From contig CAIIXF020000002.1 of the NCBI GenBank assembly GCA_903813345.2, positions 8,515,555 through 8,579,554 on the forward strand: a DNA stretch of 64,000 nt. The letters are read 5' to 3'. Below the pieces are notes generated by a model, which saw nothing but the letters and a program-made list of their open reading frames with translations, did not search any database and had not been told where the DNA came from. The position numbers and the translations under genes are program-made. Position 1 is the first letter of the stretch. Each line of letters begins with the position of its first letter. Positions 1 to 9,873 of this stretch are shown here, in pieces. The DNA comes from Owenia fusiformis (Eukaryota; Annelida; Polychaeta; Sabellida; Oweniidae).

Positions 1-291
1 TTGTATAACACGGGTCTATAACAACGATATACAGTGGAGAGTGGTATATCGTCATCGTATACAACTCCTCCGTATACACTCCAGCGTATACCACTGTAGA
101 AGTGCATTCTGGGAACTAATGAATAAAAAAAATCATGAAACTTTTCATGATTTCCTAGAATCAAGCCACATCATAAATGGTTCGAGATCAACATCAGCAT
201 TATTGAGTTGGCTATGGGATATTTTTATGTTTTTTAATTGTTATGATTGTGTTCGAATCAACTGTAATTGAATTAGAGTGGCATAATAAGA

Positions 292-435
292 TTATATAAT
301 GGTTCATTCTGCATATCGTGCATTTTATACTCTCGTGAGAATATAATATATTCACTCGTTCGCTACGCTCACTTGTGAATATATCATATACTCACTCGAG
401 TATAAACACGATATACAGAAAGAACCATTATATAA
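292..435. mobile_element. Miniature inverted-repeat element
   Basis: The ends are inverted copies: TTATATAATGGTTC at 292 and GAACCATTATATAA ending at 435. The complementarity continues inward (TATCGTG against CACGATA). The interior contains a second palindrome, ATATTCACTCG with its complement. The structure fits a non-autonomous MITE; the superfamily is not identified. Confidence 0.7.
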
Positions 436-452
436 CCTCATAATATTTAGAG

Positions 453-564
453 GTTATGTCACTATGACGTAAAATATGCCTGAGTTCTCCCAATATAGGC
501 CGACCTTGGGAGGCTCTATATTTGGGCAAGAACGAAGGCATATTTCACGTCATAGTGACATAAC
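453..564. mobile_element. Miniature inverted-repeat element (GTTATGTCACTATGACGT ends)
   Basis: The left end GTTATGTCACTATGACGT at 453 is matched by its reverse complement ACGTCATAGTGACATAAC ending at 564, and the pairing extends through AAATATGCC. The roughly 112-bp length and long perfect termini indicate a MITE or foldback. It sits 17 bp from the preceding element. Confidence 0.75.
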
Positions 565-1119
565 TGATGTATTACATACCTTTGTTCCCATGGTTACTTT
601 GTATCAATGACGTGACGTCATGATATTATCATGGTTATTAAAGAAATCTAATATCAAAACGAGGTAAGCGGGCTATATCGGGGTAATCGGGCAATATCGG
701 TGGATATAGCTCGCCAACTTTCCCATTGACTTCCATACAAATGCTTCGCTAGGTATGTAATACACAGCTATATATCACTTTAACTGACTTTACTCTTCAA
801 TTTGAAATATGCCTGGCCATTCTAAGAAAAATGCGACGGAGGGCAAAGAGGGTGCATGGTATAATTGGTAATTAAGCTCTTCTAGAGTTTAAAGCTCCCA
901 CAATTTTTAAAAACGAAATGGAGAATAACATGTAAAAGTATAGGATGGACTAATTGTTCTAAGAAAGTTTTTGAAAGTAACATTGCATGAAATATTTAAG
1001 CAAGAGATATGTTCCAAAATACTTTCAGGTAGAAATAAAGCTCCGTAATGTAAAAACAATGTATTCTCAGTATTCAATAATAACATTCTTTATAGGTTTT
1101 TTGGTCTTAAGCATATCAG

Positions 1120-1600
1120 TGATTATCCCATGGTTGCAAGGATATAGATCGAATATCACATGAAGATACATTTGATATGTGGATCAAGTTATAATATTTT
1201 AGCAAAAAATTCACAAACCATCGAATATCACTTTTAAACTATCGAATATCACGTCTTAAAAAGTGATATTCGGTGGTTTGAAAAGTGATATTCCATGGTT
1301 TCGAATTTTTTCGAAAAAAAATTTCTTTTTACATTTTTGAATTATTTTCAAAAGTATTTTTAAAAAAATTCAACATTTTTTCACAATTTTTTTTCAAATT
1401 TTTTCTCGAGTTATATTTTTTCGCTGATGATGATTTCCCATGGGATAAATAATTTTTTTTTCAAAAATATCAATTATATCCACTCATGGATACAAATATC
1501 TTCACTCACTCGCTGCGCTCACTCATGAAAATATCAATATCCACTCATGGATATAAATGATATTTTTTCAAAACCATAGGATATTCCTATATTATATCAA
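1120..1600. repeat. Palindrome-rich AT patch
   Basis: The motif GAATATCAC and its complement GTGATATTC recur in both orientations around 1150-1295. CCATGG-centred and 'actcatgga' motifs recur around 1120-1560. It looks like degenerate foldback DNA, and the boundaries are uncertain. Confidence 0.45.
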
Positions 1601-3734
1601 CCCGGATGCTGAAGTCACTTAATAAATAATAACTAGATGTAACTCCTAGTAAGCACTTCAAGTTTCAGTTCTAAATAAAATACAGTTTAGTTAAAAAATT
1701 GTTAAGAATACATACATTTTTTCACAATCACAATTTCACCATTTCTGAATGTATTTTGCATATTTTTAGGTGTCAATGGTTCAATGATTATTTGATATAA
1801 CCTCCTAAAACTACTCTCATATATATTTGGTGGTACAGTGATATGGAATCCTGTTTTTTGGGGTCTCACGGAATTCTTGTTTTAGAGAAGAAAATCCTGA
1901 AAGCTGCAGTTTAATATTATGAATTATAGGTGAAAATTGCACTTGCTACACTACACTGCTTCTCCCATTTTTAGATGCTAATAAATCTGTAACTACACTT
2001 ACTATGACCTTAAGTCTACTCAATGTATTATTGGTATTACTAACTAGAGGCAGAATCAGAAATTATGGTACATAAAAGTAAAATTTAAGAGATAAATTGT
2101 TCTGAATAGTGCATTTTGTCACATTTTTTCGCGATATCTGACTGCATTTTGTGTCTTTTGGGTCTTTTTAAGAGTCCATGCAGATATGAATACTTGATCT
2201 AGAGCTCTGAAATTTTCAATACCAGAATTTGGTAGCACTATGTCTTGATATCCTGTGTTTGGACTCTAACCAAATCACAGTTGTTGAGAAAAAAATTCAT
2301 AAGTAGCAGTTTTAATTCAAAATTAGTTGAAACGGCACTCAAGACAGCTTTCCTCATTTTTGAAAGCCGATAGATCGGCAAGCATTTACACCATGATCTT
2401 GAATCTGGGCATACATATTCTTAATGGCACTATCTCATTGCCCAGATATTGTGGAAACATTGTGACTTATATTCCATGTGATAGTAAGCACTGAAAATGG
2501 ACTTGTTGCATTGTGGCGGACCCCATACAAAACAAACATAGGGGTAGGGGGGGGGGGGGGTTTAAACGTTGATCAGTTCTGCTATTTTTTGTGGCTATTG
2601 GTCATATAGTAGATCATTTTGTCAAAAGGTAAAGGTGATCCGAGAAAAAGTTTGTAAATTGAAACAGCCTATTAGATTTCATTATGATACATTGTACAAA
2701 ATTGAAATTGTATATATAAAATATGTAGAGTCCTATATTTTAATAATAAATGAATAACATTGTCAAGTAACAAGTGAAGATGTTTTATATGCATTGATTT
2801 GCTTTCAATCAATACAAGTTTTTAATTGTATGCTGCAAAATAATAACATTGACCACGCCCACTTCCCAGGGGTAGGGTACTATAAAGTCATATTAAAAAT
2901 CATAAATAGTACATTATCATTATTACAATTGTATTACAATATCAAACAAAGCTTGAATTCGTTTTTAGAAAACAATTTTGAGCTATTTAAGCTGCCATCT
3001 TTTGCTGGAAGCTACAAATATAAGATATGTGAGACTTAAAAATGACTAAAATTGCATATTTTTTTCCTATTAATTGCAATATTTCTGAGACCAATACAGA
3101 TATCGGCCTATAACTTTAGGATATTATTCATCTTTGGACTAGAAATGTGTGCTGTAGAAAGCAGAACAATAGCAACTATATCCTTTATGTTATGAAATAG
3201 TCTTATAGTACCCCCTGAAATCGCAGGAATTGAAGTCAAATTCGGCTGTGAAAATTGTTTTTACCACTTTAAAGGCCATCACCTTATATTTTCTTACACC
3301 TATTAGGTTACTCTAACATACTGCATTGCCAAAAGTTACTTCTTGCAAACTTCTGGCAAAACTGTGCCAGCATCTGATACATATCCAAGATGGCAGCCAG
3401 AAATTTTGCATGTCACACTAATTTTCCAACTCAAATCCTCCTTTGACTATGACATATGAAATTCAGAAACCTTAACAAGTCAACTTGTTGTATCTAATAG
3501 TTTACACTCTGGGTGTCACAAAATGATTTTATAGCTTCAAACCATAGATATTCCACACTGAAGTGAAGGCATTTTTATAGAAATTCTCAAATTTTGACTT
3601 ATTCAAAGTTTACTGTCTCCCAGATGTCCGGAGATTTTCAGGAAACATCAAGATGAATTTCCACTGTAACTTCGCAACCATTAGTCCGATTTTAAATATG
3701 TAAAAATCATTGTGATCCTGAATTTTCCTTCTAT

Positions 3735-4112
3735 ATAAATTATATAGCACTATATAATGTTTTATGTGGCCTTAAAGAGTACTCATTTACTTACGATACT
3801 ATTGAGATTCGTGTTCTTAAAGAGGACTGCTTGACACGTCCGACTAACACTATTTTGAGCACATTTCAGAACAGATGTATGAACCGGAAGTACTTCGCGA
3901 GACAACACGAGAGAAGACGAGAGGTATCGTTCTCCTGTCCCGCCATCTTTGATGATACACGTGAGATATCTTAAAGTGTGTTAACGTGTGTTTTACATTG
4001 AAAACCCCAAGTTGGTAAGTCACTTTACTCTCTTTTCCGTTCGACGGGTAGTTTTAGGAGCTAGTTGTCCCTTAGAGAGTAAGTAAGTACTTGTTGTGTA
4101 TGAAAATTTTGC
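3735..4112 (+). repeat. Ngaro split direct repeat A1 (5' terminus)
   Basis: This 378-bp left-terminal repeat is repeated at 11629-12006 with no mismatch seen by eye. It begins ATAAATTATATAGCAC and ends GAAAATTTTGC. It presumably carries the promoter, and it contains a consensus splice donor GTAAGT at 4015-4020. Confidence 0.95.
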
Positions 4113-4451
4113 AAAAGAAAATTTCTCAACAAATTTTTCTTTTTTTCGACTTAGACTAGCCTAGTCTTTTTACACCATGACTTGAGTCTGCTCAGTTGTT
4201 CATGCACAGAAGTTAAAAGTTATTTACTAAACATGTTAATTAAGTACTTGATGTGCATGAAAATTTTGCGAAAGAAAATTTCCCAGCAAAAATTGTTTTC
4301 GACTGAGACTTGCCTAGTCTTTTTACACCATGACTTGAGTCTGCTCAGTTGTTTCATGCACAGAAGTTAAAAGTTTTACTAATACATGTTTACAAATTTA
4401 TATTTCACTAACATATCAGATTGACATTTTACATAATTATATATTTTATAG
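4015..4451 (+). other. Possible intron in the retrotransposon leader
   Basis: A donor-like TTG|GTAAGT at 4015 is followed by an acceptor-like pyrimidine/T-rich stretch ending TTTTATAG at 4451. That acceptor lies nine bases before the SGNH ORF ATG at 4461. Splicing would remove most of the untranslated leader. This is inferred from motifs only. Confidence 0.4.
4084..4389 (+). repeat. Two-copy tandem duplication in the Ngaro leader
   Basis: A roughly 150-157 bp unit starting TAAGTACTTG occurs at 4084 and again at 4241. The two copies share the block TAGTCTTTTTACACCATGAC and the block ending GCACAGAAGTTAAAAGTT. The first copy overlaps the end of repeat A1. Several substitutions separate the copies. 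Confidence 0.85.
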
Positions 4452-4460
4452 AGTGTCAAT

Positions 4461-5111
4461 ATGAGGACCCCGTGTCTATTACTTGGACACAGCTTTGTTA
4501 GGTCCTTGAAGGAGTACCTGACGGAACACCCTTTACGCATTTCGGGTCAGGGACTCAAATTACATTATACGTTCAAACCGGGAAGCGATACGCTTCAGAT
4601 TCATGAGATGACGAAGTTGATTCCTAAGGACAGGTACGAGGTGATATTTCTCCAGATTGGAGGCAATGATGCTTCCTCGCGTTCTCGGAACCTTCAAGCA
4701 GATTCTCATATGGTGGCCCAGGAAATAGCTGATAATATCCTTAATATTGTTCGGGATTTGAAGCCTCTGCTAAAATTGAATGGCCATATAGTAATAGGGG
4801 CGCTACTATATAGATGGATAACGCCAATGACAAAAAGGCGACGCTGGATAAAAACTGTTTCTCACGCGGAGAAATGCAATGATATCATCAGAATGGTAAA
4901 CAATATTATTAAAATGGAGGTTGACAATAACACTGTTTTCTTTTGGAAAACTAAAGGTTTTGATGACAGCTTTAAAGAAAAACTAGCTGATGGTACCCAC
5001 CTCACTCATTATGCAATGAAAAAATGGGTATACAAGGGTGTCATTTCTGGTATACTCACCACTTTAGGAAAGAAAAGTAAGTCTGATCATATAACAAAAC
5101 AGTTTCTATAG
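4461..5111 (+). CDS. SGNH/GDSL-type hydrolase ORF of the retrotransposon
   Basis: The 216-aa ORF starts at an ATG just after a splice-acceptor-like site. Motifs match the SGNH hydrolase fold. Block I is LLGHSF with Ser11, where GHS replaces the usual GDS. Block III is IGGND with Asn69. Block V is DGTH with Asp177 and His180. Enzymes of this fold are esterases, lipases or deacetylases. Extra SGNH ORFs have been reported in some Ngaro and other retrotransposons, where their job is unknown. Here the ORF stands upstream of Gag rather than after the polymerase. There is no signal peptide. Catalysis is plausible because the Ser, Asn, Asp and His are present, but the substrate is unknown. Confidence 0.85.
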   Translation: MRTPCLLLGHSFVRSLKEYLTEHPLRISGQGLKLHYTFKPGSDTLQIHEMTKLIPKDRYEVIFLQIGGNDASSRSRNLQADSHMVAQEIADNILNIVRDLKPLLKLNGHIVIGALLYRWITPMTKRRRWIKTVSHAEKCNDIIRMVNNIIKMEVDNNTVFFWKTKGFDDSFKEKLADGTHLTHYAMKKWVYKGVISGILTTLGKKSKSDHITKQFL

Positions 5112-6431
5112 TGTGGGACTTGTGGTACAAGCTGCATTTAGATCAATTTAGTTATAAGCATTATATTTTGACAATTGAGCTTTGCTTCTGCCTTAAATGG
5201 AGTATGTGGGCTTTTTTCATTTCTATCCAATAGGGAGGTATTTAATAGTTGCTTTGCCTCATAGTTTGCACCTATTGTTAACAAAACAAAAGTAAATTAA
5301 AAGAGGGGAGGTGTTTTAAGAAACCTCATAGTCTTACCCTCTTAAAATGATGTTGCAGTTACATTAGGGAGTTTAAATATAAGCCTTACCAGTTTCACCT
5401 ACAAAATTGAGATAACAACAGTTTAAAGTTTAGATTATCTAAGTAGGAAGGCTATGTCTGTATTTATGCTCATAGTTTTCACCTGCTGTAGGTACTGTCA
5501 GTTATTATTAAAGTAGGGAGGTTCTTTTATAAAATTTAACCTCATAGTTTGCACCTACTTTAGTGAAGTTGTTTTTTAGTTATGCAGTTACTAGTTATAA
5601 ATTTTGTGCTTACAGTAAGCGAGTCATACTTAAGCCTCAATAGTTTCACCTGATAGATATAGCGATAGTGCATGCATATTGACGAGTTTGCTTATATGTA
5701 TGTATATAATGTGATATATGTATACGTATATGTGTGCATATGGGTGTCAAACACTGTCACTTTTATCTAATTAGGGAGGCATGTATAACACGCATTAGCG
5801 GTACACTAACATTCTAATTAATATAGCTGATTCTTTAAACCTAAGTTAGTTCTAATCACTAGGATAGCTATTTTAGCTCAGTATATATTCTTTACCATAA
5901 TATTGAATGTGTTAATGCAACATGTAGGAGAGTCATAATAAAAGAAGGACTAACCCCAAAAGCTTGCTTTTGGTCTGTAAATAAGGTTTTTTTTTTTTTT
6001 TTTTTTTTTTTATGTTGGCTCTATTAGTTTTCACCTACTGTTTGCTCAATATTAATTCAGTGGGATGCCATACAAAGGCTTCACAGTTTTTTCACCACTG
6101 CTTTTGAATAAATCATTTTAATATGTTTCATAACTAATATAAATTTTGCAAATCTTTTTAAGATGCTTCATAACTAATATAAATTTCATAGTGGCACTAT
6201 GAGCCACCTAAACAGTTATCGAATATGAAGATAAAAAGTAATAAATAGTCTAATAGATACATACATGTATTTCAAATAAAGTTGGCTACGAATGGCATAT
6301 ATACCCCAGCAGGTTAACACAGCTGTTTATTTTGACCATTGAGATCCTTCTACGGTGAAGTATTTACTTTGCCCAAGGAGTCGCTCGCTCATTATATTTT
6401 GGGAGGAAATCTTTGGTGATTTATTCGGGTT
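5112..6431 (+). other. Non-coding spacer between SGNH and Gag ORFs
   Basis: There is no substantial ORF. It carries four or five degenerate units of the type 'gggaggt...cctcatagtttgcacct' at about 5230-5660, a pure T run at 5987-6011, and a near-duplicate 'cataactaatataaattt' around 6130 and 6168. It ends with TGTGTTCTTGCAG at 6443, an excellent splice acceptor. A GTAAGT donor-like site lies inside the SGNH ORF at 5077. Confidence 0.6.
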
Positions 6432-6443
6432 GTGTTCTTGCAG
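6431..6443 (+). promoter_or_regulatory. Candidate splice acceptor before Gag
   Basis: TGTGTTCTTGCAG ends at 6443, seven bases before the first in-frame Gag ATG at 6450. Splicing from the A1 donor at 4015 to this site would skip the SGNH ORF and bring the Gag ATG close to the 5' end. An out-of-frame ATG lies at 6445. Confidence 0.5.
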
Positions 6444-6449
6444 AATGGT

Positions 6450-7832
6450 ATGGAGTCAAAAGAAGTCTCAAACAAAAGAAAAAGAAGCGCAGGAGGAAAG
6501 GTGGCAAAGCCATCAAAATCTGTAAGAGCTAAGGTGAAGTCTAAGAAAGCAATCTTGCTTGATAAACTGAAAACTAAGAACAAAAAACTGAAAAAACTGA
6601 TCAAACTAAAGAAAAAACAAATCAATGCTAATGCCTCAGAGAGTAGTAAGGAAACCTTAGGCTATGCAGGGTTTGAAGATGACGAAGACAGTGCAGCAGA
6701 ATACACTACACAGGATGTTAGGGAGACAAGGGCTATCAATGCTGACACACCTCAGAGGCAACAAGGACAAGCCCCGTATCTTCACCAGGTACCACAAAGT
6801 CCCCAAACACAACAATATATCCCAGGGCAATGGCCTATCTGGGGTCTAGGGAGTGACATACCGGCAACAGGTTCATTCCAAACAGGTCCCACCTTCAATC
6901 CGATGACTGGACAATATCCTCCTACTCAGACGACAACGCATCAACACAATCTACAATTTCCGCAATATCATATGGCACCACCTTCTGCCCCTCAAAGGCC
7001 GATGGACTCGAGTCCAAACAACTGGGCAATGCCCAACATCTCCTCAGGGTATTATGCTCCATTACCACAAACTAGAGGTAATGCCTATGATGTACTAAAA
7101 ACAGTGGACGGGTCAGCTTCTATCACCCTGTCAATCCCAAAACATATTCAAGAAAAAATTTGGGATAATAAATTTGTCGAACTATCGAAATTACTAAAAG
7201 AGGAGGACAGTGATGATGAAGATGGCTCGTCTTCTAAAAGAGTTACCCAAATAAGGGTGAATAGCAACAAACAGCTTTATGTCCCTGAACAAAAGCCCGA
7301 CAAATACCTGAAATTTCTTCAGTGGCAGAAAGCCTTTTGTATCTATATGCGTGTTTACTTGATGAAACACCCTCAGGAAGGTGGAGACCTGATTGACTAC
7401 CTAGCATTTATTCTGCAAATGAGGGAAGAAGGTCGATCATGGGCGAAATACGATCGCATGTTTCGCAAACAAAGAGCCAAAACTCTTTGTTCATGGGCAA
7501 TCATCGATAAAAATATGGAGCGTCAGTGTCTTAATCTTCCTAAGGGTGAATGGGCTCTAGGTAAAACCAAGGGTAGAAAAGATGATGTGACATCAAAGAG
7601 TAGCGATGGAGATAATTTCCATAAAAAAGAAAAACGCGCTCGCAAGGAAGATAAAGTGGTCCCCTTTATCCCAATGGGATACTGCTTTAAATTTCATAAG
7701 GAGGATGACTGCTCCTTGGGACAGTCGTGTAAGCTTTCCCATTCCTGCCCGGCCTGTGAAAAAGTACACCCTGCCATAAAATGTGAGAAAGCACTGAAAA
7801 ATCCTTTTCGTGGAAAACAAACAAAAAAGTAA
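6450..7832 (+). CDS. Gag-like protein of the Ngaro element with CCCH zinc finger
   Basis: The frame is open from 6432, but the codon there is GTG, so the first ATG at 6450 is taken as start (460 aa). The N-terminus is very Lys-rich and probably coiled (runs such as KLKKLIKLKKKQ). A Pro/Gln-rich low-complexity middle follows, then an acidic patch (EEDSDDEDGSSS) and a helical domain. Near the C-terminus is a textbook CCCH finger, C-x8-C-x5-C-x3-H, at about residues 412-431. It is followed by a knuckle-like C-x2-C-x3-H-x4-C. The role is inferred as the RNA-binding structural protein of the retrotransposon particle. The ORF overlaps the RT frame and ends ACA AAA AAG TAA at 7832. Confidence 0.85.
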   Translation: MESKEVSNKRKRSAGGKVAKPSKSVRAKVKSKKAILLDKLKTKNKKLKKLIKLKKKQINANASESSKETLGYAGFEDDEDSAAEYTTQDVRETRAINADTPQRQQGQAPYLHQVPQSPQTQQYIPGQWPIWGLGSDIPATGSFQTGPTFNPMTGQYPPTQTTTHQHNLQFPQYHMAPPSAPQRPMDSSPNNWAMPNISSGYYAPLPQTRGNAYDVLKTVDGSASITLSIPKHIQEKIWDNKFVELSKLLKEEDSDDEDGSSSKRVTQIRVNSNKQLYVPEQKPDKYLKFLQWQKAFCIYMRVYLMKHPQEGGDLIDYLAFILQMREEGRSWAKYDRMFRKQRAKTLCSWAIIDKNMERQCLNLPKGEWALGKTKGRKDDVTSKSSDGDNFHKKEKRARKEDKVVPFIPMGYCFKFHKEDDCSLGQSCKLSHSCPACEKVHPAIKCEKALKNPFRGKQTKK

Positions 7833-9873
7833 TCAAAATCATGAAATTGACATTACAAAAATAAGTCATTTGAGCTGTGACAATATCAATCCAAATTTCC
7901 AAAGTATAGTGCCTGTAAAGAAAATCATTTCAAAAACTGGTCCTCCGAGGCTACATGAAAAAACAGTTGAAATTTCAGAAAAGAGTTTTTTGACAAAAAA
8001 TCAAACAGATTTGTCCAGTCATGATCAAAAAGTTTTGGATCTACCTTCCAACATTAGTCCATTGTACAATTCAATTCACAATGACAATGCTTCGATTGTC
8101 AATCCAGACTTATTATTTCAGGATCAAAAAGATTTGGATCAACCCATTACTACTCCTTTGTCCGATTTAATACGCAACGATGAAGCTTCAATTGTCATTC
8201 CAGACTTGTTGGTTCATTTACAAAAAACTTTTGATCAACCTTTGAATACTGTTCCATTGTCTGATTTAAGATGTAATGATGATGCTTCCATTGTCACTCC
8301 GGTAAATATTAATGAATTGATCCCATTTCTAGAGGGATATGATCCAACAGAAAAAGAAAAATTGGAACAAGGGTTTACACATGGTTTCAGAATCCCTTTT
8401 CAAGGTACATTGAATAGAAAAATTCCCAAAAATAAATTGACCGATCAAAATCGAAAGAAATTTCTTCACCAAAAAATTTGTAAAGAACATAAATCTGGCA
8501 GATTACGGGGACCTTATATACAAAAGCCCGACAATCTAATTATCTCACCAACCGGAGTCATACCAAAAAAAGTACCTGGTGAATTTCGCAGAATACATAA
8601 CTTATCAGCACCGAAGGGTCGATCAATCAACGAAGGAATCGATAAAGAATATTCAACAATTCATTATGATAAGGTAGAAGATGTTATTAATGTGATCAAG
8701 GAGTCAGGAAAGCCTCTATATATGTCCAAATTGGATGTTAAAAGTGCTTTCAATATTGTACCCATACACCCTGATGATCAATACCTCTTGGGATTCATGG
8801 TCAACGATCTTTATTTTATCGACAAAACCTTACCAATGGGTTTATCCATTTCATGTAAAATTTTTGAGTCCCTCAGTACAGCCATGAACTGGGTCGCAAC
8901 AAACAAATTAAATATTTCAAATATGAAACATATTTTGGACGACTTCATTATTTTAGAACAGTCACACGAGGCATGTGTAAACAGTTTAGAAAAATTTCAA
9001 TCCTTTTGTGAAAAAGTTGGGGTTCCCTTGGCTCCAGAAAAAACTGTAGGGCCATTACAAGTCATTACCTTTGCAGGCCTGGAAATTGATTCAGTCAAAA
9101 GTGAATTACGACTCCCACAAGAAAAATTACTTAAAGGCAGAAAACTCATTTTGAAATTCCAAAATAGAAATAAAGTTACAAAACGCGAACTTCTGAGTAT
9201 TATCGGTTTTCTTCAATTTTGCAGTATAGTTATCCCCTTTGGTGTCACATTTCTTAGAAGGTTGATCAATTTATCCATGAAAGTGTCAGAGTTGCACCAC
9301 AGAGTTCGATTGACAAAAGAAACCAAAACAGATTTACAAATATGGAACGAATTTTTGGCTCAATTTAATGGAAAAGGTTTTTTCTTAGATAGAGAATGGG
9401 AGCAGAGAGAGTCCCTGGTCCTACAAACAGATGCTTCAAAGACATGGGGGTATGGCATACTCTGTAACAATGAATATTCATTTGGGCCTTGGGAGGAAAA
9501 TTGGATGTCATTAGACATTGCTATTAAAGAACTCTATGCTGCAATTGTGCCATTTTTTGTTTGGGAAGCTCAATTCCAGAATAAAGTTGTTACTATTCGA
9601 TCTGACAATCAAGCTGTTTGTGATATAATAAACAAAGGCAGTGCTAAGGACGAAAATATGTTGGCCATGGTGAGAAAACTAGTTTTACAATGCTTGAATA
9701 ACAACATTTACCTCAAAGCAATACACATTCAAGGTAAACTTAACACCGCTGCTGACGCTTTATCACGTAATTTAATTCAGGTGTTCAGCAATCTGGCCCC
9801 AGAGGCACATCTCATCCCCATGCCCGATCACCTAAAGCCACACAACTTTTTAACAATTTCGGACAATTTGTGA
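7810..9873 (+). CDS. Reverse transcriptase-RNase H of the Ngaro element
   Basis: The 687-codon frame is open from 7798 and overlaps Gag in the +1 frame. It has no ATG before residue 305, so it is probably expressed by recoding or splicing; the coordinate given is a GTG. Residues 72-165 contain three imperfect copies of a unit like 'DQP..T.PLSDLI.ND.ASIV'. RT motifs are KLDVKSAF (Asp309), the LPMGLSIS loop and ILDDF (Asp377-Asp378). RNase H acidic residues are Asp541 (QTDAS), Glu574 (KELYA), Asp599 (RSDNQ) and Asp649 (ADALSR). All are intact. It would copy the element RNA into cDNA. No methyltransferase or chromodomain is seen, which agrees with Ngaro rather than DIRS proper. Confidence 0.93.
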   Translation: MENKQKSNQNHEIDITKISHLSCDNINPNFQSIVPVKKIISKTGPPRLHEKTVEISEKSFLTKNQTDLSSHDQKVLDLPSNISPLYNSIHNDNASIVNPDLLFQDQKDLDQPITTPLSDLIRNDEASIVIPDLLVHLQKTFDQPLNTVPLSDLRCNDDASIVTPVNINELIPFLEGYDPTEKEKLEQGFTHGFRIPFQGTLNRKIPKNKLTDQNRKKFLHQKICKEHKSGRLRGPYIQKPDNLIISPTGVIPKKVPGEFRRIHNLSAPKGRSINEGIDKEYSTIHYDKVEDVINVIKESGKPLYMSKLDVKSAFNIVPIHPDDQYLLGFMVNDLYFIDKTLPMGLSISCKIFESLSTAMNWVATNKLNISNMKHILDDFIILEQSHEACVNSLEKFQSFCEKVGVPLAPEKTVGPLQVITFAGLEIDSVKSELRLPQEKLLKGRKLILKFQNRNKVTKRELLSIIGFLQFCSIVIPFGVTFLRRLINLSMKVSELHHRVRLTKETKTDLQIWNEFLAQFNGKGFFLDREWEQRESLVLQTDASKTWGYGILCNNEYSFGPWEENWMSLDIAIKELYAAIVPFFVWEAQFQNKVVTIRSDNQAVCDIINKGSAKDENMLAMVRKLVLQCLNNNIYLKAIHIQGKLNTAADALSRNLIQVFSNLAPEAHLIPMPDHLKPHNFLTISDNL

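Larger units (their letters stand above)
1..3734. other. Intergenic, repeat-rich; no gene seen
   Basis: No exon-like or conserved coding stretch is seen; open frames here are short and have no recognisable motif. The DNA is AT-rich and holds two short palindromic elements (listed separately), a palindrome-rich patch at about 1100-1600, and a G-run near 2547-2558. The retrotransposon begins at 3735. Confidence 0.7.

Noticed and set aside
4461-5111. Host lipase gene rather than a retrotransposon ORF
   Set aside because: It lies between repeat A1 and the Gag ORF inside the element boundaries, so it travels with the element.
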